Positions 44,330-56,619 of a stretch of DNA of 64,000 nucleotides are shown here, piece by piece. The number at the start of each line of letters is the position of its first letter. Position 1 is the first letter of the stretch. The stretch spans positions 1,859,981 through 1,923,980 of the forward strand of contig JANUWF010003369.1 of assembly GCA_026120185.1 (NCBI GenBank), read 5' to 3'. The position numbers and the translations under genes were made by a program. The notes under the pieces were generated by a model that was not told where the DNA came from, did no database searches, and worked only from the letters and a program-made list of their open reading frames with translations. This DNA comes from Voacanga thouarsii (Eukaryota > Streptophyta > Magnoliopsida > Gentianales > Apocynaceae).

Positions 44330-46490
44330 CTCTACGGCACCATGAGTGCAATTTCTCCTATTACGTCCACTGCGATAGCATAAGCCACAAGGAGGAGGTG
44401 AATTAGAATTGCGTTTGTCCATTTCATTTTGAATACGCACAATTTGCATTTGACCCCTTCGACAGTTCTTGAAACAGTGAGCAAATGGTCCGAACCTAAA
44501 ACTAAGGTTACGCCAATATTCCTCATATGGAATGGGCCTAAACTATGTTGTATATGTTAGTCTGTAGCATGGTGTTGTGTTTTCCAATGGCACTAAATCC
44601 CCAGAATTAAGCCCTAGCTACTGATATGCTGCAAATGTATGCAAATATGGTATTCCATATATTTCCCATTTACTACAACTATATGTCCTAGCCATAATAT
44701 TAACCTCATATGAATTATTTCCTTTCTCGTTCTCATGATGCAGTGACACAACATTAAAAATACCTCGATCTTGATTAAAAACTAGCATACAATATGTTCT
44801 TTCTTTTGTCTCATTCTTTACAAATTTTTCCCATATCCTAGAAGGAAAGTGATATCTCCTGTGATTAGTCTCTTGTTTATGGTTATTGAAATATTTGACA
44901 TTTTTTAAACAAATACTCAACAATCACCTTGATAAGAAGGGCATATATACTTTTGATGACACTGTTGAAAGATTCTATCAGTTTGATTATCATGTTACCA
45001 TACCGATGTTCTACCGTCATAAACAAGCATTCATTTCTCTTTTGGAATCAAATCCAGCCATAACTTCGCAAGAGGGTTTAGCAAACTAATATCTTCTATA
45101 ATCTTAAAAATTTTTCACTTTTTGCTTTGATTTCTAGCTATGTACATCAATTTCTTTAACTCATGAGTTCTAAACTTTATATTAAAGTTGCTCCGAATAT
45201 GTTTAAGACAAAATTTATGCATTGCCATTGGTTCTTGCCAAAGGGGTAGTCGATAAACTGCATTCACAATCCCAATGTATCTGGCAGACACTAAACGAAC
45301 TTTTCAATCCTTTAATATATGTTCTCTAAGCAAAGTTAAAAATCATCTCCAACTGTCATTAGTTTTTTCGTCAACGACTGCAAATGCAAGGGGCAATATA
45401 TGGTTATTGGCATCTTAACCCACTGCTGTTAAAAATTTTCCTTGTATATACCTCTCAGAAATGTCCCGTCAATGCTAACTATTGATTTCATGTGAACAAA
45501 TGCATCAATATAGGGTCCAAATACCAAAAAAACACATCCAAAAGTCTTGGCCCTATCATTGTCCATAGGCAAGAAGAGCCACGCCATGACAATACTAAGA
45601 TTTGCATTTTGTAAGGCTTGTATATACTGTAGTAGTTGTGTGAAAGTAGAAGGCCAATCTCCATAGATCATCTCAATAGCACGTCTGTGCGCATTCCATC
45701 CTTTCTTGTATGACGGAGTGAAGTGCAATGTGTTATAAATATGGCTGTTTATTTCGCTGATTTTAATCTCTGGATTATTGTGAATCTTCGAAAAGATATG
45801 ATTTGCCATGAATTTCGCACTCAAGTTTCGATGGTTCCTGTCGACTATCCAAACTAGACAAATGTGCTCTTCTTGCTATCGAGTAATTTACCACAGGCCA
45901 CTACCTTTCTTTTTCCACACACAGATCCACTAATAATAGAAATGCTATGGAGTTGAATTTTTATACTCGAAAATCCAATATGCACTCTTACTTTCTACCA
46001 CCGTAAACTCACGACCCATTCTAATGGATCACGATCGAACAACCCAAAATAACTCATTCTTATTGCTAAACCACATTCCAACTCTCAAGTCATTATTGGA
46101 TTCTGACCATAAATTTATCCCCCTACTCAGTGTCAATCTATTAGCTTTATTTCCTATTTCTTGAAAAGTATCAAACCAGTCAAGATAGATTGAATATGGT
46201 GGATTATTTAAGCAGACTGGTTCAGAGGGTCTTTTAGCAGGTTGTTGCATTACAGAAGAATCGGGAATATCTTCTTCAGTATTGACATCCCCCTCGTCCT
46301 TGTCGGGTGAATCATCTGCAGCAGGCCTATCAATGTCAAATATAGGTCCTAACCCGTCCACAGTCACCTCCAGAAGACCTACCCAATTAGGCTCTCAAGC
46401 AACCCATTTATCAACGGGGTTGCATCTAATAGAACACCGATTTCTTTAGCTAAAAATAATGGCAAGCTCGTCTGTATTTAAAGGGATTGA
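44330..46490 (-). pseudogene. Mutator-like (MULE) transposase pseudogene
   Basis: On the minus strand the frame starts near 46490 (NTDELAIIF) and passes through an acidic region (ORF 46367-46029). It then reaches the MULE N-terminal zinc-binding region (45900-45840, decayed). ORF 45824-45429 carries KFMANHIFSKIHNNPEIKI, AWLFLPMDNDRAKTFGCVF and FVHMKSIVSIDGTFLRG, where the SIDG Asp is the first catalytic acid of the MULE DDE core. The rest of the core is decayed. SWIM-like CSKWEIYGIPYLHTFAAYQ ends ORF 44923-44618, with its usual cysteine-histidine spacing damaged. A zinc-knuckle-like segment, CGLCYRSGRNRRNCTHG, is at about 44390-44340. No terminal inverted repeats were found. Confidence 0.85.
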
Positions 46491-46551
46491 ATGTGGTCAT
46501 GAAGTAGATACATAAAAAATCTAGTAGAAGTTGATAAGCATTGATTACTAG

Positions 46552-47849
46552 TGTTAGCCCTAAGGGCATTCTCCTGTGTTTTGACTTATGACAAACATTT
46601 ATGATGACTAACTTGGGTGACTTACATACGATAGGACATGTTTGACCCTAATTCTTTCAAGGCATGCAAATAAAATTGCTAAACAACTCTTGAGCAATGG
46701 AATCCAAGAATGGGTAATTAAGTAGAAGACCAAACTTAAGAGATTGCATACCAAGAAGTCCTTGTGGAAGAACCTTAGACTAGGAATCGTTGTTAAGGTA
46801 TTACCTGTGTAAATTTCTATGTCTTCTTTACCTTATGATTCAATTTATTTCTACCTTAAAATACTCAAACAAAAAGATTTCAAAGTATTAAGTCTTCAGA
46901 ATTTTGAATTGAGTAATTTGGATGGCTCTGCATCCAAATGCTTCATCCAAAACTATGTGAACGGTGTCAAAATGCTTCTGCCTAGAAAAGTACCATTTTG
47001 AACTCACCTTTTAGACACTCCATCATCCGATCTTTGAGTTCAAAACTCTGGAAAAGCTGACAACCGGAAACTAGCTATTTTTAGCCGTTGGAGCTTTACT
47101 TTTTGCTTCTATAAAAGCTTTCAAAACTCGATTTTAAAGCAGATTTTTGTCCTATCTTTCTAAAAAACACTCTTACCCTCTAGAATACAAAAATCTCCCT
47201 TTTTATTTAGTGTTTCAAAGTGAAATCTAATTGCTTCAAAAGGTAAAAGTTGTTGGTACTTATTTGTTTGCACATTTGCTCAAAAGTGTGAGCTATCTCT
47301 ATTTCATTCTAACAATCCTTTTTGTATATCAAGGTTGTGGTGTAAAACCCATTTGGGATGAGCCCTAATTTGTAGTTGATTAAGAGGTTTGGTTAAAACC
47401 AAGTGTGGTGATCCTCTCTTGTAATTGGTATAGGCAAACACTATTGTGTTGACTTGAGTTTATAGTGACCTGGTTTAAAATCCTTAAATGTGAGCTTAAG
47501 GTAGTGGATGTTGATCTTGAAGAATCGAACCCCTGTAGATATCTTATTCATCTTACATTTAACTTATGACTGCTTGCAAATTTCTCTGACCAACAATTTC
47601 AATAATTCAAAAGAAATATCTATGAGACTCACCAACCCATTTTTATTTCTGTATTAATTGCACATATCTTGTCTCATTTCATTAAGATCCTAGTTGGTTC
47701 CTTAAGGCTGCTCAAAAACTTTTCTTTGCATATCTAGCAAACTTCTAGATCTGAAAAACATGAGGAGAACTTCGAAAAAAAATTGATCCTTTTTGAAAGG
47801 TGTCTTAAATTTGCCAAAAACCTTATTCACCCCCGCTAAGGTTTTTCTT
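46552..47849 (+). repeat. copia-2 5' LTR
   Basis: Start TGTTAGCCCTAAGGGC. The end is not sharp but lies just before the primer site (ggtttttctt at 47840-47849). Length about 1.3 kb. The short ORF 46819-47001 within it is not a recognised gene. Confidence 0.7.
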
Positions 47850-47863
47850 TTGGTATCAGAGCG
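47850..47863 (+). other. copia-2 primer binding site
   Basis: ttggtatcagagcg matches the initiator tRNA-Met complement. Confidence 0.8.
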
Positions 47864-47957
47864 TTGGTCTACTCTTCTTCAGCTAAACAGCCTTAGAGAA
47901 AAGATCTTTATGGTAAATATCTTCTCTCTTCCCTATGTCGAGGGATCCTCGACAAAT

Positions 47958-49300
47958 AGACCTCCTTTGTTCATTAGGAGTAATTACACATTCTAAAAAA
48001 ATTGCATAAAGATCTATGTTTGCTCAATTAATTTTACGCTATGGAATTTGATTGAAAGAGGGCCATATGTTCCTTCTAGAAGTGTTGAAGTTCGAATAGT
48101 TCCAAAACAGAGTGATGAATATGACGCTAAAGACAATACTAAAATGACATTGAATTTTCAAACTATGAACATTCTATGTTGTGCCCTTGATGTGACTGAA
48201 TATAATAGAGTAAGTGGCTATGATTCAGCCCATGACATGTGAAGATTGCTTGAAGTCACCTATGAGGGGACAAATCAAGTGAAGGAATTAAAGTTGGGAC
48301 TTTTGATTTATGATTATGAATTATTTACTATAAAAGCCAAATAAGAGCATAACCGATATGTTCACTATATTCACAAACATTGCAAATGGACTTATGGCTT
48401 ATGGGAAAAGCTATTCCCTTGGTGCACAAAATAAAAAAAATTTGGATGCCTTACCAAAGAGTTGGTAACCTTAAGCTCTAACTGTGGAGGAATCAAAAGA
48501 TTTGAAAACCTTATCCACTGAAGAGCTAATTGTCTCTCTCTTGACTCATAAAATGAAGCTCAAACGGTTTCATGAAGTTGATGACAATCACAAAGGCAAA
48601 AGAGGAACAGCACTGAAAGCTGTTGATGAGGACCCTAATAGGAGTCAATCTGATAGTGACAATAGAACTGAAGTAGATACCAAAGAATTAGCCATGAATG
48701 CAAAAAAAAAAAATCAAAAAAATGTTTAAAAAGAGAAACTTCAAAAGAGGAAAGAAGTTCGTAAAAAGGAAGGGACAAACTTCATTTTTCAAGCTTCAAT
48801 GCTATGAATGACAGAGTATCAAACACTTTATTGTTAACTACCCAATAGCTAAAGAGAAAGATTTCTTATCAAATAAGAATGACAATCTAGTAAGTGAAAA
48901 TAAAATTTTACTTGAGTCCATATGATGTTTGAATGTTGAAAAAGAAATCACTTCTATCTTCTTGAACTGTTCCGCCCTTGAGAATAAATATTTATGTGAT
49001 AAACTCTCATCTCTTGAAGTTATGATCCATGAGTTTGATAATATGAAAATGAAAGTTGATGACCTCACTACTTGTATTGAAAAATTCACTAATGGCTAAA
49101 GCAACCTGAATAAGCTTCTTGCAGTTCAACGGATGGCTGGAAACATAAATGGCCTTGGCTATGGTAATATGCACAAAATAGGAAAACACAAGTCTTATTT
49201 TGTGAAAGTAAGCTCCTCAAATAGAAATTACACATGTTGCACTTATTATGGTAAAAATGGACACAATGCATCTAGGTGTCACATTAGGAAAAGCATTAGA
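47958..49300 (+). pseudogene. gag: copia-2 gag pseudogene
   Basis: ORF 48048-48242 gives the gag core (LNFQTMNILCCALDVTEYNRVSG). After a TGA the frame continues with LLEVTYEGTNQVKELKLGLL, and with EESKDLKTLSTEELIVSLLTHKMKLK in ORF 48484-48729. These follow the order of Sirevirus gag. A damaged zinc knuckle lies near 48800. A second, CCTYYGKNGHNASRC (about 49230-49280), fits C-X2/3-C-X4-H-X4-C. Stops and frameshifts are numerous. The gag end is cut by the solo LTR at 49306, with a TTAGG duplication. Confidence 0.8.
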
Positions 49301-51641
49301 TTAGGTGTAACACCCCACTATCTAGGACCAACAGGGCTGGGGATGTCGCCCCGTCCAATGGACAAGGGGTCTTTATAACTAGGTCACATATAATAAAATA
49401 AAATAAATACTTTACAATTAAACTTATTACAACCCAAAAGATAAATACAGGAACAATTCCAAAATAAATTGTTTGCTACAATCTCTCAAACATCCCATAA
49501 AGAAAATAACATAAAGTCTTCAAAGCATAGGCAACAAGTCTAGCTATTGACCTCCACAGCTGGATCAACCTGTAAACATGGTATAAAAGGTGATGAGATA
49601 AAAATCTCAGTAAGCCCGTGTGTGCTTTGAGTGTTTCAGGTAAAATAATTCATGTATGCAAGTTGTAAAAGTTTCATAAGAGAAAGTGCTGGCAAGCGTT
49701 AAATAAGTGTTGAAAATAAAGAGTGGTGTTTTGCTTTTCAAACCATACATGTGCACAATAAATACAACCACTCAAATGGGTAGCCATGGGTTACCACACG
49801 TTGGGCCCTATGACTAAGCAACGGTCAGAATGCCACACTTTGTGCAAACTAACAAAAAGTAGGTGTATGGCCTACCGGGTGAGATACTCCTTCATCTCTA
49901 CACCCAAACCTACCGGTTGTCCACTCCAAAAACACACAGTCCACATGACTAAAACTTGCTAGCTTGGACCGGCACGACCTACCGGACTGGCATCCTATCC
50001 AGGAATGACTCACCCCTCAAAGGTGACCACCTACTGAGAGACTTACCCTAACCCTTCAAAGACTAGTCCTGATAGTCTACCCTTATTGAGTACTCAACGT
50101 TGATTGTCCCACTTGGGAGAAAATGGATCATACATTGCTTTATTTGGAAATAGCAATTAAGGGTTCTAAAATTCTTGTCAAAGTTGGGTTGCAGAAAAAG
50201 TTTAGCATTTTGTGTAAAACTGCTTGTTTGATTTTCAAATGATTTTCTTGACTGAAATAAATAGGAAAAATAGTCCTTAATTGCCATTAAACATGAATTT
50301 CCATACACATCGTGTTTAGCTTGCCACAGTAATTTTTTATCTTCACAAAATTCCATGCAGGAGCTTACCTGATTATTTGCTTGCTCAAATTCAAAAGTCT
50401 TCCAAGGCTGACCTAACCCCGCCTGGGGTAAACACAAAACATAAGGTTACACTCAAGCTAAATTCACTTACACAAATAATCCTAATTCAACTTATTACAA
50501 TCATGACCCTAATGTCCTAAGCTTTAAGGCTAGCTGATAAAGAATTTTATAAAATAAGTCTAGTTTGATAAATTAAAATAACTAGGGGTTCTAAAATAAT
50601 TACTAATAAATTATAGACTCAAATAATAATTCTTGAGTGTTATTATTAATAAATAAACTAAGGTTTGAATATTGAATAATTCCAAGCCCTAAATAATATT
50701 AATAAATGGTAATTTAAAAATAGCTTTATTATAAAAAAATAATAAATCACAAATAATTTTTAATTAATTTTTAATAGATAATAAATAATTAGTAATAAAT
50801 AAAATTAATAATAAATGAATTATATTAAATTTTTGTTTAATAAATAATATAAATAATATTTATGAATATAGGCAAAAGTTTGAACTATGGTCTACAAGGT
50901 CATTATTATTATTTATATAAAAGATCTTATTTAATATTATACCTATGCATATATTATTTTTAAGGAAAAATATCATTTATTTGACTAGTAAAATATCAAT
51001 ATTTCATGTAACATCCCATTTCCAAAACTTCCTAGCAATTTCGAAATCCTTAGAGAAAAATATAGTAATAATTTTAATTAAGGTAATAAAATTTACTAAT
51101 TAAAATAGCCTAGGATCAACAAGAACATAATCATGATTTTCCTATTGCTAACAAGAATCATGAACATATTCTTCAACATCAAACAACAAACTAATCCATT
51201 TATGAACATATGCTTAAATCAACACTTGCTATCACATGGCCAAACAATCATGATCATGGCTTCAATGGAGATAAGAACATAAAAATCTTATTCACCAAAG
51301 GTGACATAACATCTAGTATGCTTAAACATTCATAACTCTCTTAGGCCATGATGAACATACATCAATTCTCAAGGAAATCCATATAGCTTAAACATGATCA
51401 ATCATTCTCATGTCGTAATCCCAACCCCTTTATTCAAATGCATATACTCAATCCCCCATTCATATTTTATTCTTCCTATCAATATCTAAGAGACATGAAT
51501 GCTTAATTAAAAAGAAGGTTTAAGGAGAAATACTTGATTGATGAACACTTCAATGAAGATTTAAGAAGGTCCATGCGATTGAGAGTCTTGAATTGTCCAA
51601 GAGTAAGAAAAATAGTCATGGTTGTTGATCAACCATTTCGG

Positions 51642-51643
<2 letters not shown>

Positions 51644-51694
<51 letters not shown>
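51644..51694. repeat. (GA)n microsatellite
   Basis: About 25 uninterrupted GA units inside the 4.3-kb solo LTR. The Arg-Glu-run ORF across it is an artefact. Confidence 0.95.
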
Positions 51695-51695
<1 letters not shown>

Positions 51696-53295
51696 ATTAG
51701 TCTGCTACATAGAAGGTTAAATGGAAGAAGATGAACAAGAGAATTGTTCTTGGTTACCATGATGATGTTCTTGAGACGTCAAGGAGAAAAATCAGTTTTG
51801 ATCCAAATGCTAATTTTTTTTTTTTAGCTTTGATGTTATAAATTTCCAGAAATGAACTCTAGAGAGTATGTAGGAGTATTCTGGAGTTTTTGAGAGGGAT
51901 TAGAGGTGTTTAGAGTGGGTTTTGGATTAAAGAAAAGTAGTGTGTGTTCTTGGTGTTCTTGGTGAAAATGGAGAGAATTTGAGGGAGAATGCTGGACGAA
52001 TTTTTGGAGAGTGTTGAATGAATAGTTTAGGGAATTCAGGGGTTTCGGTTTAGCTTATAGAGGGAGAGAAAAATCTGATCATTTGAAATTCAAATGGAGT
52101 GATTTGAGGAGTGGTTTGAGGTATAGGATATGTTAATGGTGTTTGATTGATAGAGGTTTTCTTGGAGCTACAATGGTGTCAGCTGGTTTGGTTTGTTTTG
52201 TTGAAATGATTGAAGTCTGATAAGGCTTTAAGGCTGGCCAAAAATTAGAGTCTAATGGTAAAGAAATTTTGGCTGTATAGCTTAATACAAGGGTGTTTTC
52301 ATGGAGAGAAAATTCTGGAAATTTTGAAGTTCAAATGGAAGTTTGAATGGAGTGATTGTAGGAGAGATTTGAGGTGTGATTATGGAGTCCAATTGTGCAA
52401 TGTAAGTGGAGAGGGTAATGGTTTTAAGTTCATGGCTGAACAAGGGTTAATTTACAGAGGTTGAAGGGTGGTTTTTGGCCAGGGCTTGAAGAGAACAAAG
52501 CTGGAAAAATTATGGTTCTATGGTGTTCAAAGTTGCGAACGGTTACAGCATTTTTGTGTGCAGAATTTCTGCACTTCTTCAGCCCGTTTTGCAGAGGTTT
52601 TGAGAGGTGTTCAAGGTACTTTAAGGCTGGTTTTCTAGCCTTCTTTATGGGGAAAACAGAGAAGTTTTGCTAGCTTGAAGGTGGAATAAAACAGCTTCAT
52701 TTTCTGGTTTGAAAATTGCGAAACTGCCCAGAATTTTTTTCTGGTTTGTGCAGTTTTTTGTGCAGTCCGAATTGCACAGAATTTTCAGTTCCTCAAGCTG
52801 AATAAATTGGCCATTTTCCAGCAGCAATTGAGTAAGAAAGATGGCTGAGATTTTTGAAGGTTAGGCTGCCAAGAATCTGGAAAATTTCTAGATTTCTTTC
52901 ATGAAAATTATGAACACAATGGAGTGAAGTTTGAAGGTTCATCAATGGTGCTTAATTTCTCTTGGGAACCTTCCCTAACTCCTCTCCTATTTTCAGTCAA
53001 ACCCCCAACCTCCAAGATTCATTTCCAAAATTCAAAGACCAAGAATCCCTACTGAAATTTTCTGGATTTAAAACCATGAATTTTGATAATTTTTGAACAA
53101 GTTTAATTGATGAAAAGGTTAGAACAAGTTAGAGGTAATAATAGGACAAGAATTCTTCTAGAATTCTTTTTATGACACTGATAAAATTTGAACATTCTCT
53201 TCATGTCTCCCCTAAGACAATATTCCTATTTTTATGGAATGCAAGAAAACAAAAATTCAAACTCAAGTAAGATAATCATGATAAAAACTTAAATG

Positions 53296-53362
53296 ATGGG
53301 ATTTGAACTCATGACCTTAGAGATTAATTCCAAAGCTCTAACCACTTAACCATATTAACTCT
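53296..53362 (-). other. tRNA-like segment (SINE head or tRNA pseudogene)
   Basis: The minus strand has TGGTTAAGTGG (53342-53352), which fits the RNA polymerase III A box. After 31 bases comes GAGTTCAAATCCC (53298-53310), close to the B box GGTTCGANTCC. Spacing and the GTTAGAGC context suit a tRNA-derived sequence. I could not fold a full acceptor stem, so it is more likely a SINE head or tRNA fossil than a working gene. Confidence 0.45.
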
Positions 53363-53610
53363 TGTTCTTATTTTCTCACCCACATGTTCTTCTTATGTAA
53401 TCCTCAAGCTATCTTCCTATTTTGACCTCAGGCAAAATTACCATTTTACCCTTCCTACCCAATAAGCGTAACTAAGCCTTTTAACCTATAAACTACAATT
53501 CTTAAAACATATAAAATCATTCAAAAATATATATATTCATGCAAAATAATATGATATGCATCCCGACTCCCTTACTCTAGGGTTGGCTTTAGGTGGGGTT
53601 TCACATTAGG

Positions 53611-54423
53611 AATGAAAATTGATTAGAGAATTAAAAGAATCACTACTAACCCCTATGGACCTAAGAAGATATGAGTACCAAAAATAACTCTCTCATCTCA
53701 TGTATAGGTATATTCACTGGAGAAAATGAGCTTCACAAAGTAGTTCTTGGATAGTGGATGCTCAAGACATATGACCGAAAATACAGCCCTATTAGAAGAT
53801 GTTCAAGCTATAAATGATGGGTCCGTTACCTTTGGATACAAAAATAAAGGAAATATACTTGTTATTGGTAATATTGGTAAAGAATCTTCAACCATTATCA
53901 AACAGGTATTATTGATTGATGAGCTGAAATATAACTTGTTTAGCACTAGTCAATTATGTGACAATGGTTGCAAAGTTATTTTTGAGAAAGATTCTTACTC
54001 TATTATGGATAGCTCAAGTGATGAAATAATTTTTGTAGCTAACCGTGTTGGAAATGTATATGAATTTTATCTTGATGATCTTATGGCTCATGATATTGAT
54101 GTTTTTTCGTGCATGATAATGATGGTTATCTTTGGCACAAAAGGCTAGGACATGTATCATTTGCTTTGCTAAACAAATTATCTTCAAAAGAGCTTATTAG
54201 GGGACTGCCTAAAATGATGTTTGATAAAAGCAGAATATGTGAGGCATTCTAATTTAGAAAATAGATCAAAACTTCCTTTAAGCCTAAGAAAATAATTTCC
54301 ACATCAAAACCCCTTGAATTAATACATATGGATTTGTTTACACCAACGAGGACCACTAGCATTGGTGGTAAGAGGAATGCTTATGTTCTAATAGATAATT
54401 TTTCAAGATTTACTTGGACTTTG
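53611..54423 (+). pseudogene. pol: copia-2 protease and integrase start
   Basis: ORF 53747-54148 starts MDSGCSRHMT, the copia protease active site (DSG). VLLIDELKYNLFSTSQLCDNGCKVIF follows, linking protease to the pre-integrase domain. The frame then shifts; a decayed HXH/CXXC zinc domain lies at 54135-54260. The integrase core begins LIHMDLFTP-like near 54320 and reads to a FSRFTWT-like segment near 54415. It stops at 54423, where the non-autonomous element is inserted, and resumes at 60130 after its CTTTG duplication. Confidence 0.85.
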
Positions 54424-55115
54424 TGATATGAGCTTGGGAGCACCAAAATTCGGAAGCTAGACTCAAGAACAAAGAATTAAGAATTGGTCACCTAATCCTC
54501 TACCAAAATACCTACAAAATAAGAAGCCTAGGTGATTTAACAACTAGAACCCAAATTCTAATAGGATTTGGCCAATTAATTCAATACCCAAACACCCTTG
54601 AATTTAAAAATAATTCAAAAACAAGTGGGATGGAGAAAGTAAGCACCCTTCTAGGCTTCCCAACAAGAACATTAGGCAAGAACAAATCTACCTAATACCC
54701 AAGATGAAGAAAAAAGTTGGACTAATCCAAAGATTTTAGAGACTCTAAACGAAGGTGGGACTAATTTTTTTACTTGGTCATGAAAGGAAGAACTAAGGAG
54801 GAATCCTCCTCTCTAAGAGTTCAACACTCTATTCACAAATCTGAAATCTGCATTCTATTACAGAAGAGGTTATAATGGGGTATTTACAGGCCACAAGATG
54901 CCATACCTAATTAGTAAACTGAGCATAGAAATTAAATGGCCTTAGTACAAATTTTTAGGCCCTATTACACACCTTAAAATAGGTTTTAGACATAATAAAA
55001 GTCGTGAGAATTTTTTTAGGAACAAAACAAGAAAATTCAGTAAAACTGTGCATGCCCAGAATGAACCCGACGTCGGGTCCAAGGACTACACTAGGCGCCA
55101 GGTGTAATCTGCCTG

Positions 55116-55165
<50 letters not shown>

Positions 55166-55596
55166 TAGATTAGGGTCAGCACCAGGTCCTTCACTCTCGA
55201 CCGGTGCCGAGTAGGCTCTAGGCGTCCTCTCCTGTTTTGTTGCACTTCAAAACTTACTCATTGGACCTTCATTCCATTTCTCTATATTTCTTGATCCTCC
55301 AAATGAAATATTGGTCGCCTTGAGCTCTTCTTGATACTTTTTTGGCTTTCAATACTTGTTTAGAGATTGGCTTAATCCTCCACATAGATTGTTACTTTTG
55401 TTGTGTGTCTTTTAGCCCTTTCTTTTCCATCCATCTTTTCACAATCTTCTTGGACCTAGGTTTGTTCAATTTGTTGTCTTGAAAACTCCCTTGATTCCTC
55501 TTAAATATTACTTTTACCCATGGCACCATGAAGTGTGATTTTGTTATTCTTCCCCTTTCTTGAAAATGGCCTTCATGCCTAATTTGATTCATATCA
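54424..55596 (-). repeat. 3' LTR of the non-autonomous element
   Basis: Plus-strand ends TGATATGAGC and CATATCA, 1173 bp. A GC-rich block (cccgacgtcgggtcc, aggcgccaggtg, gaccggtgccgag) lies at 55063-55235, interrupted by a (TA)n run. Confidence 0.9.
55119..55163. repeat. (TA)n microsatellite
   Basis: About 22 TA units. The sister LTR has a T-run at the matching site (near 59685-59700). Confidence 0.95.
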
Positions 55597-55699
55597 TTTC
55601 CCCCTTCTTGAAGATGATTCGTCCTAGAATCGATACCTACATTACAATTTAAACAAAACATTTTATGCGAAGGTAAAATATTTGGCTTTGGGTCCTCAA

Positions 55700-56598
55700 C
55701 AACTCCCTTGTTTTCTCTCTTCTCAACCCAAGCCCTCAACCTCATTTTACCTCAACTCATTTTATTTTTCTCAACCTTTTGTTTGGCTCTTTTTTGCACC
55801 ACATTACTTTGTGTTTGCCTCCTCCATGCTCTTTTACTCTTCTTTCTTCTTCTTTTACCTTCAGTTCTTTTATCTCAACCCTCCTCTCTTTTAGCTCGCT
55901 CTCTTTTGTTTTATTTTTTTTTTCTTTCACGCTTCTTTCCATCCTTTTTCTCTCTCATTTTCCTTTTTTTTTTCCCTTACAAGATTTTTATCTTTTGTAA
56001 CCTCACTAAGGGACATTGGAAGAAAAGAAAACTTCTTTCCCCCTTTGCTTAAAGCATAAGTGTTTCTTCTCCCACTGTGCATCACCTCTCTATCATACAT
56101 TCAAGGTCTTCCCAACAACAACTCTCCAACATACATGGGCATCACATCACAAAGTACCTCATCTTCATAATTCCCTATGCTAAATGTAACCTTGGCTTAT
56201 TTGTTTACCTTCACCTTACCACAATCATTGACCCATTAAAGCTTATATAGCTTAGGATGCTTCATGGCCTCTATACCTAACTCTTCCACCAATGTAGTAC
56301 TTATCACATTTGCACAACTTGCACAATCTATCATCAAACTGCATGGCCTTTGATTGATTTTACGTCTTGAGTAAAAAATGTTTTCCCTTTGGGAATCATC
56401 CATATCCTCAACAACGTAAGTACCCAAGACTCTACTAACAACACCAATTAGTGAATTTCTTTGCTCAATCATATTTTTTCTTTCACCATCTACTTCCTCT
56501 TTTGGATTTATGGTCTTCTTAGAAAATGGTGTTAGTGTTTCACTCTTCATAACTACACATTCTCCCTCTTTCTTTTGTTGATGTGAACTCTCTCCCAA
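55700..56598 (-). pseudogene. Protease-like pseudogene of the non-autonomous element
   Basis: ORF 56598-56236 leads into ENIFYSRRKINQRPCSLMI followed by DCASCANVIS. The gypsy-2 counterpart is ENIFYARCLINKTPCSVIL followed by DSGSCTNVIS, so the two are clearly related, but here the catalytic DSG is DCA. Past a stop the frame continues with WVNDCGKVKVNK, VLCDVMPMYVGELLLGRP and HSGRRNTYALSKGG, all with gypsy-2 equivalents. It ends in a long Lys/Glu-rich tail (55942-55757), as gypsy-2 does. The Asp is kept, but loss of the Ser-Gly probably abolishes activity. The plus-strand ORFs overlapping here are its antisense. Confidence 0.8.
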
Positions 56599-56619
56599 TT
56601 CATAGTTATTTGAAGCATT

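Larger units (their letters stand above)
49306..53605 (-). mobile_element. 4.3-kb solo LTR related to the gypsy-1 LTR
   Basis: Flanked by ttagg on both sides (49301-49305, 53606-53610). The plus strand begins TGTAACACCCCAC and ends GTGGGGTTTCACA. Orientation is minus: the reverse complement of 49320-49390 (TTATAAAGACCCCTTGTC and GGGGCGACATC) matches the end of the gypsy-1 LTR (6885-6930). No gag or pol was found inside and no coding region is recognised; ORFs here are short. It contains a GA microsatellite and a tRNA-like segment. Confidence 0.8.

Noticed and set aside
51534..51734. ORF with an Arg-Glu repeat
   Set aside because: Produced by the (GA)n microsatellite within the solo LTR.
55682..56052. 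Overlapping plus-strand ORFs rich in Phe, Leu and Ser resembling membrane proteins
   Set aside because: They are antisense to the Lys/Glu-rich protease tail on the minus strand; reverse-complemented Lys/Glu codons give Phe/Leu/Ser.
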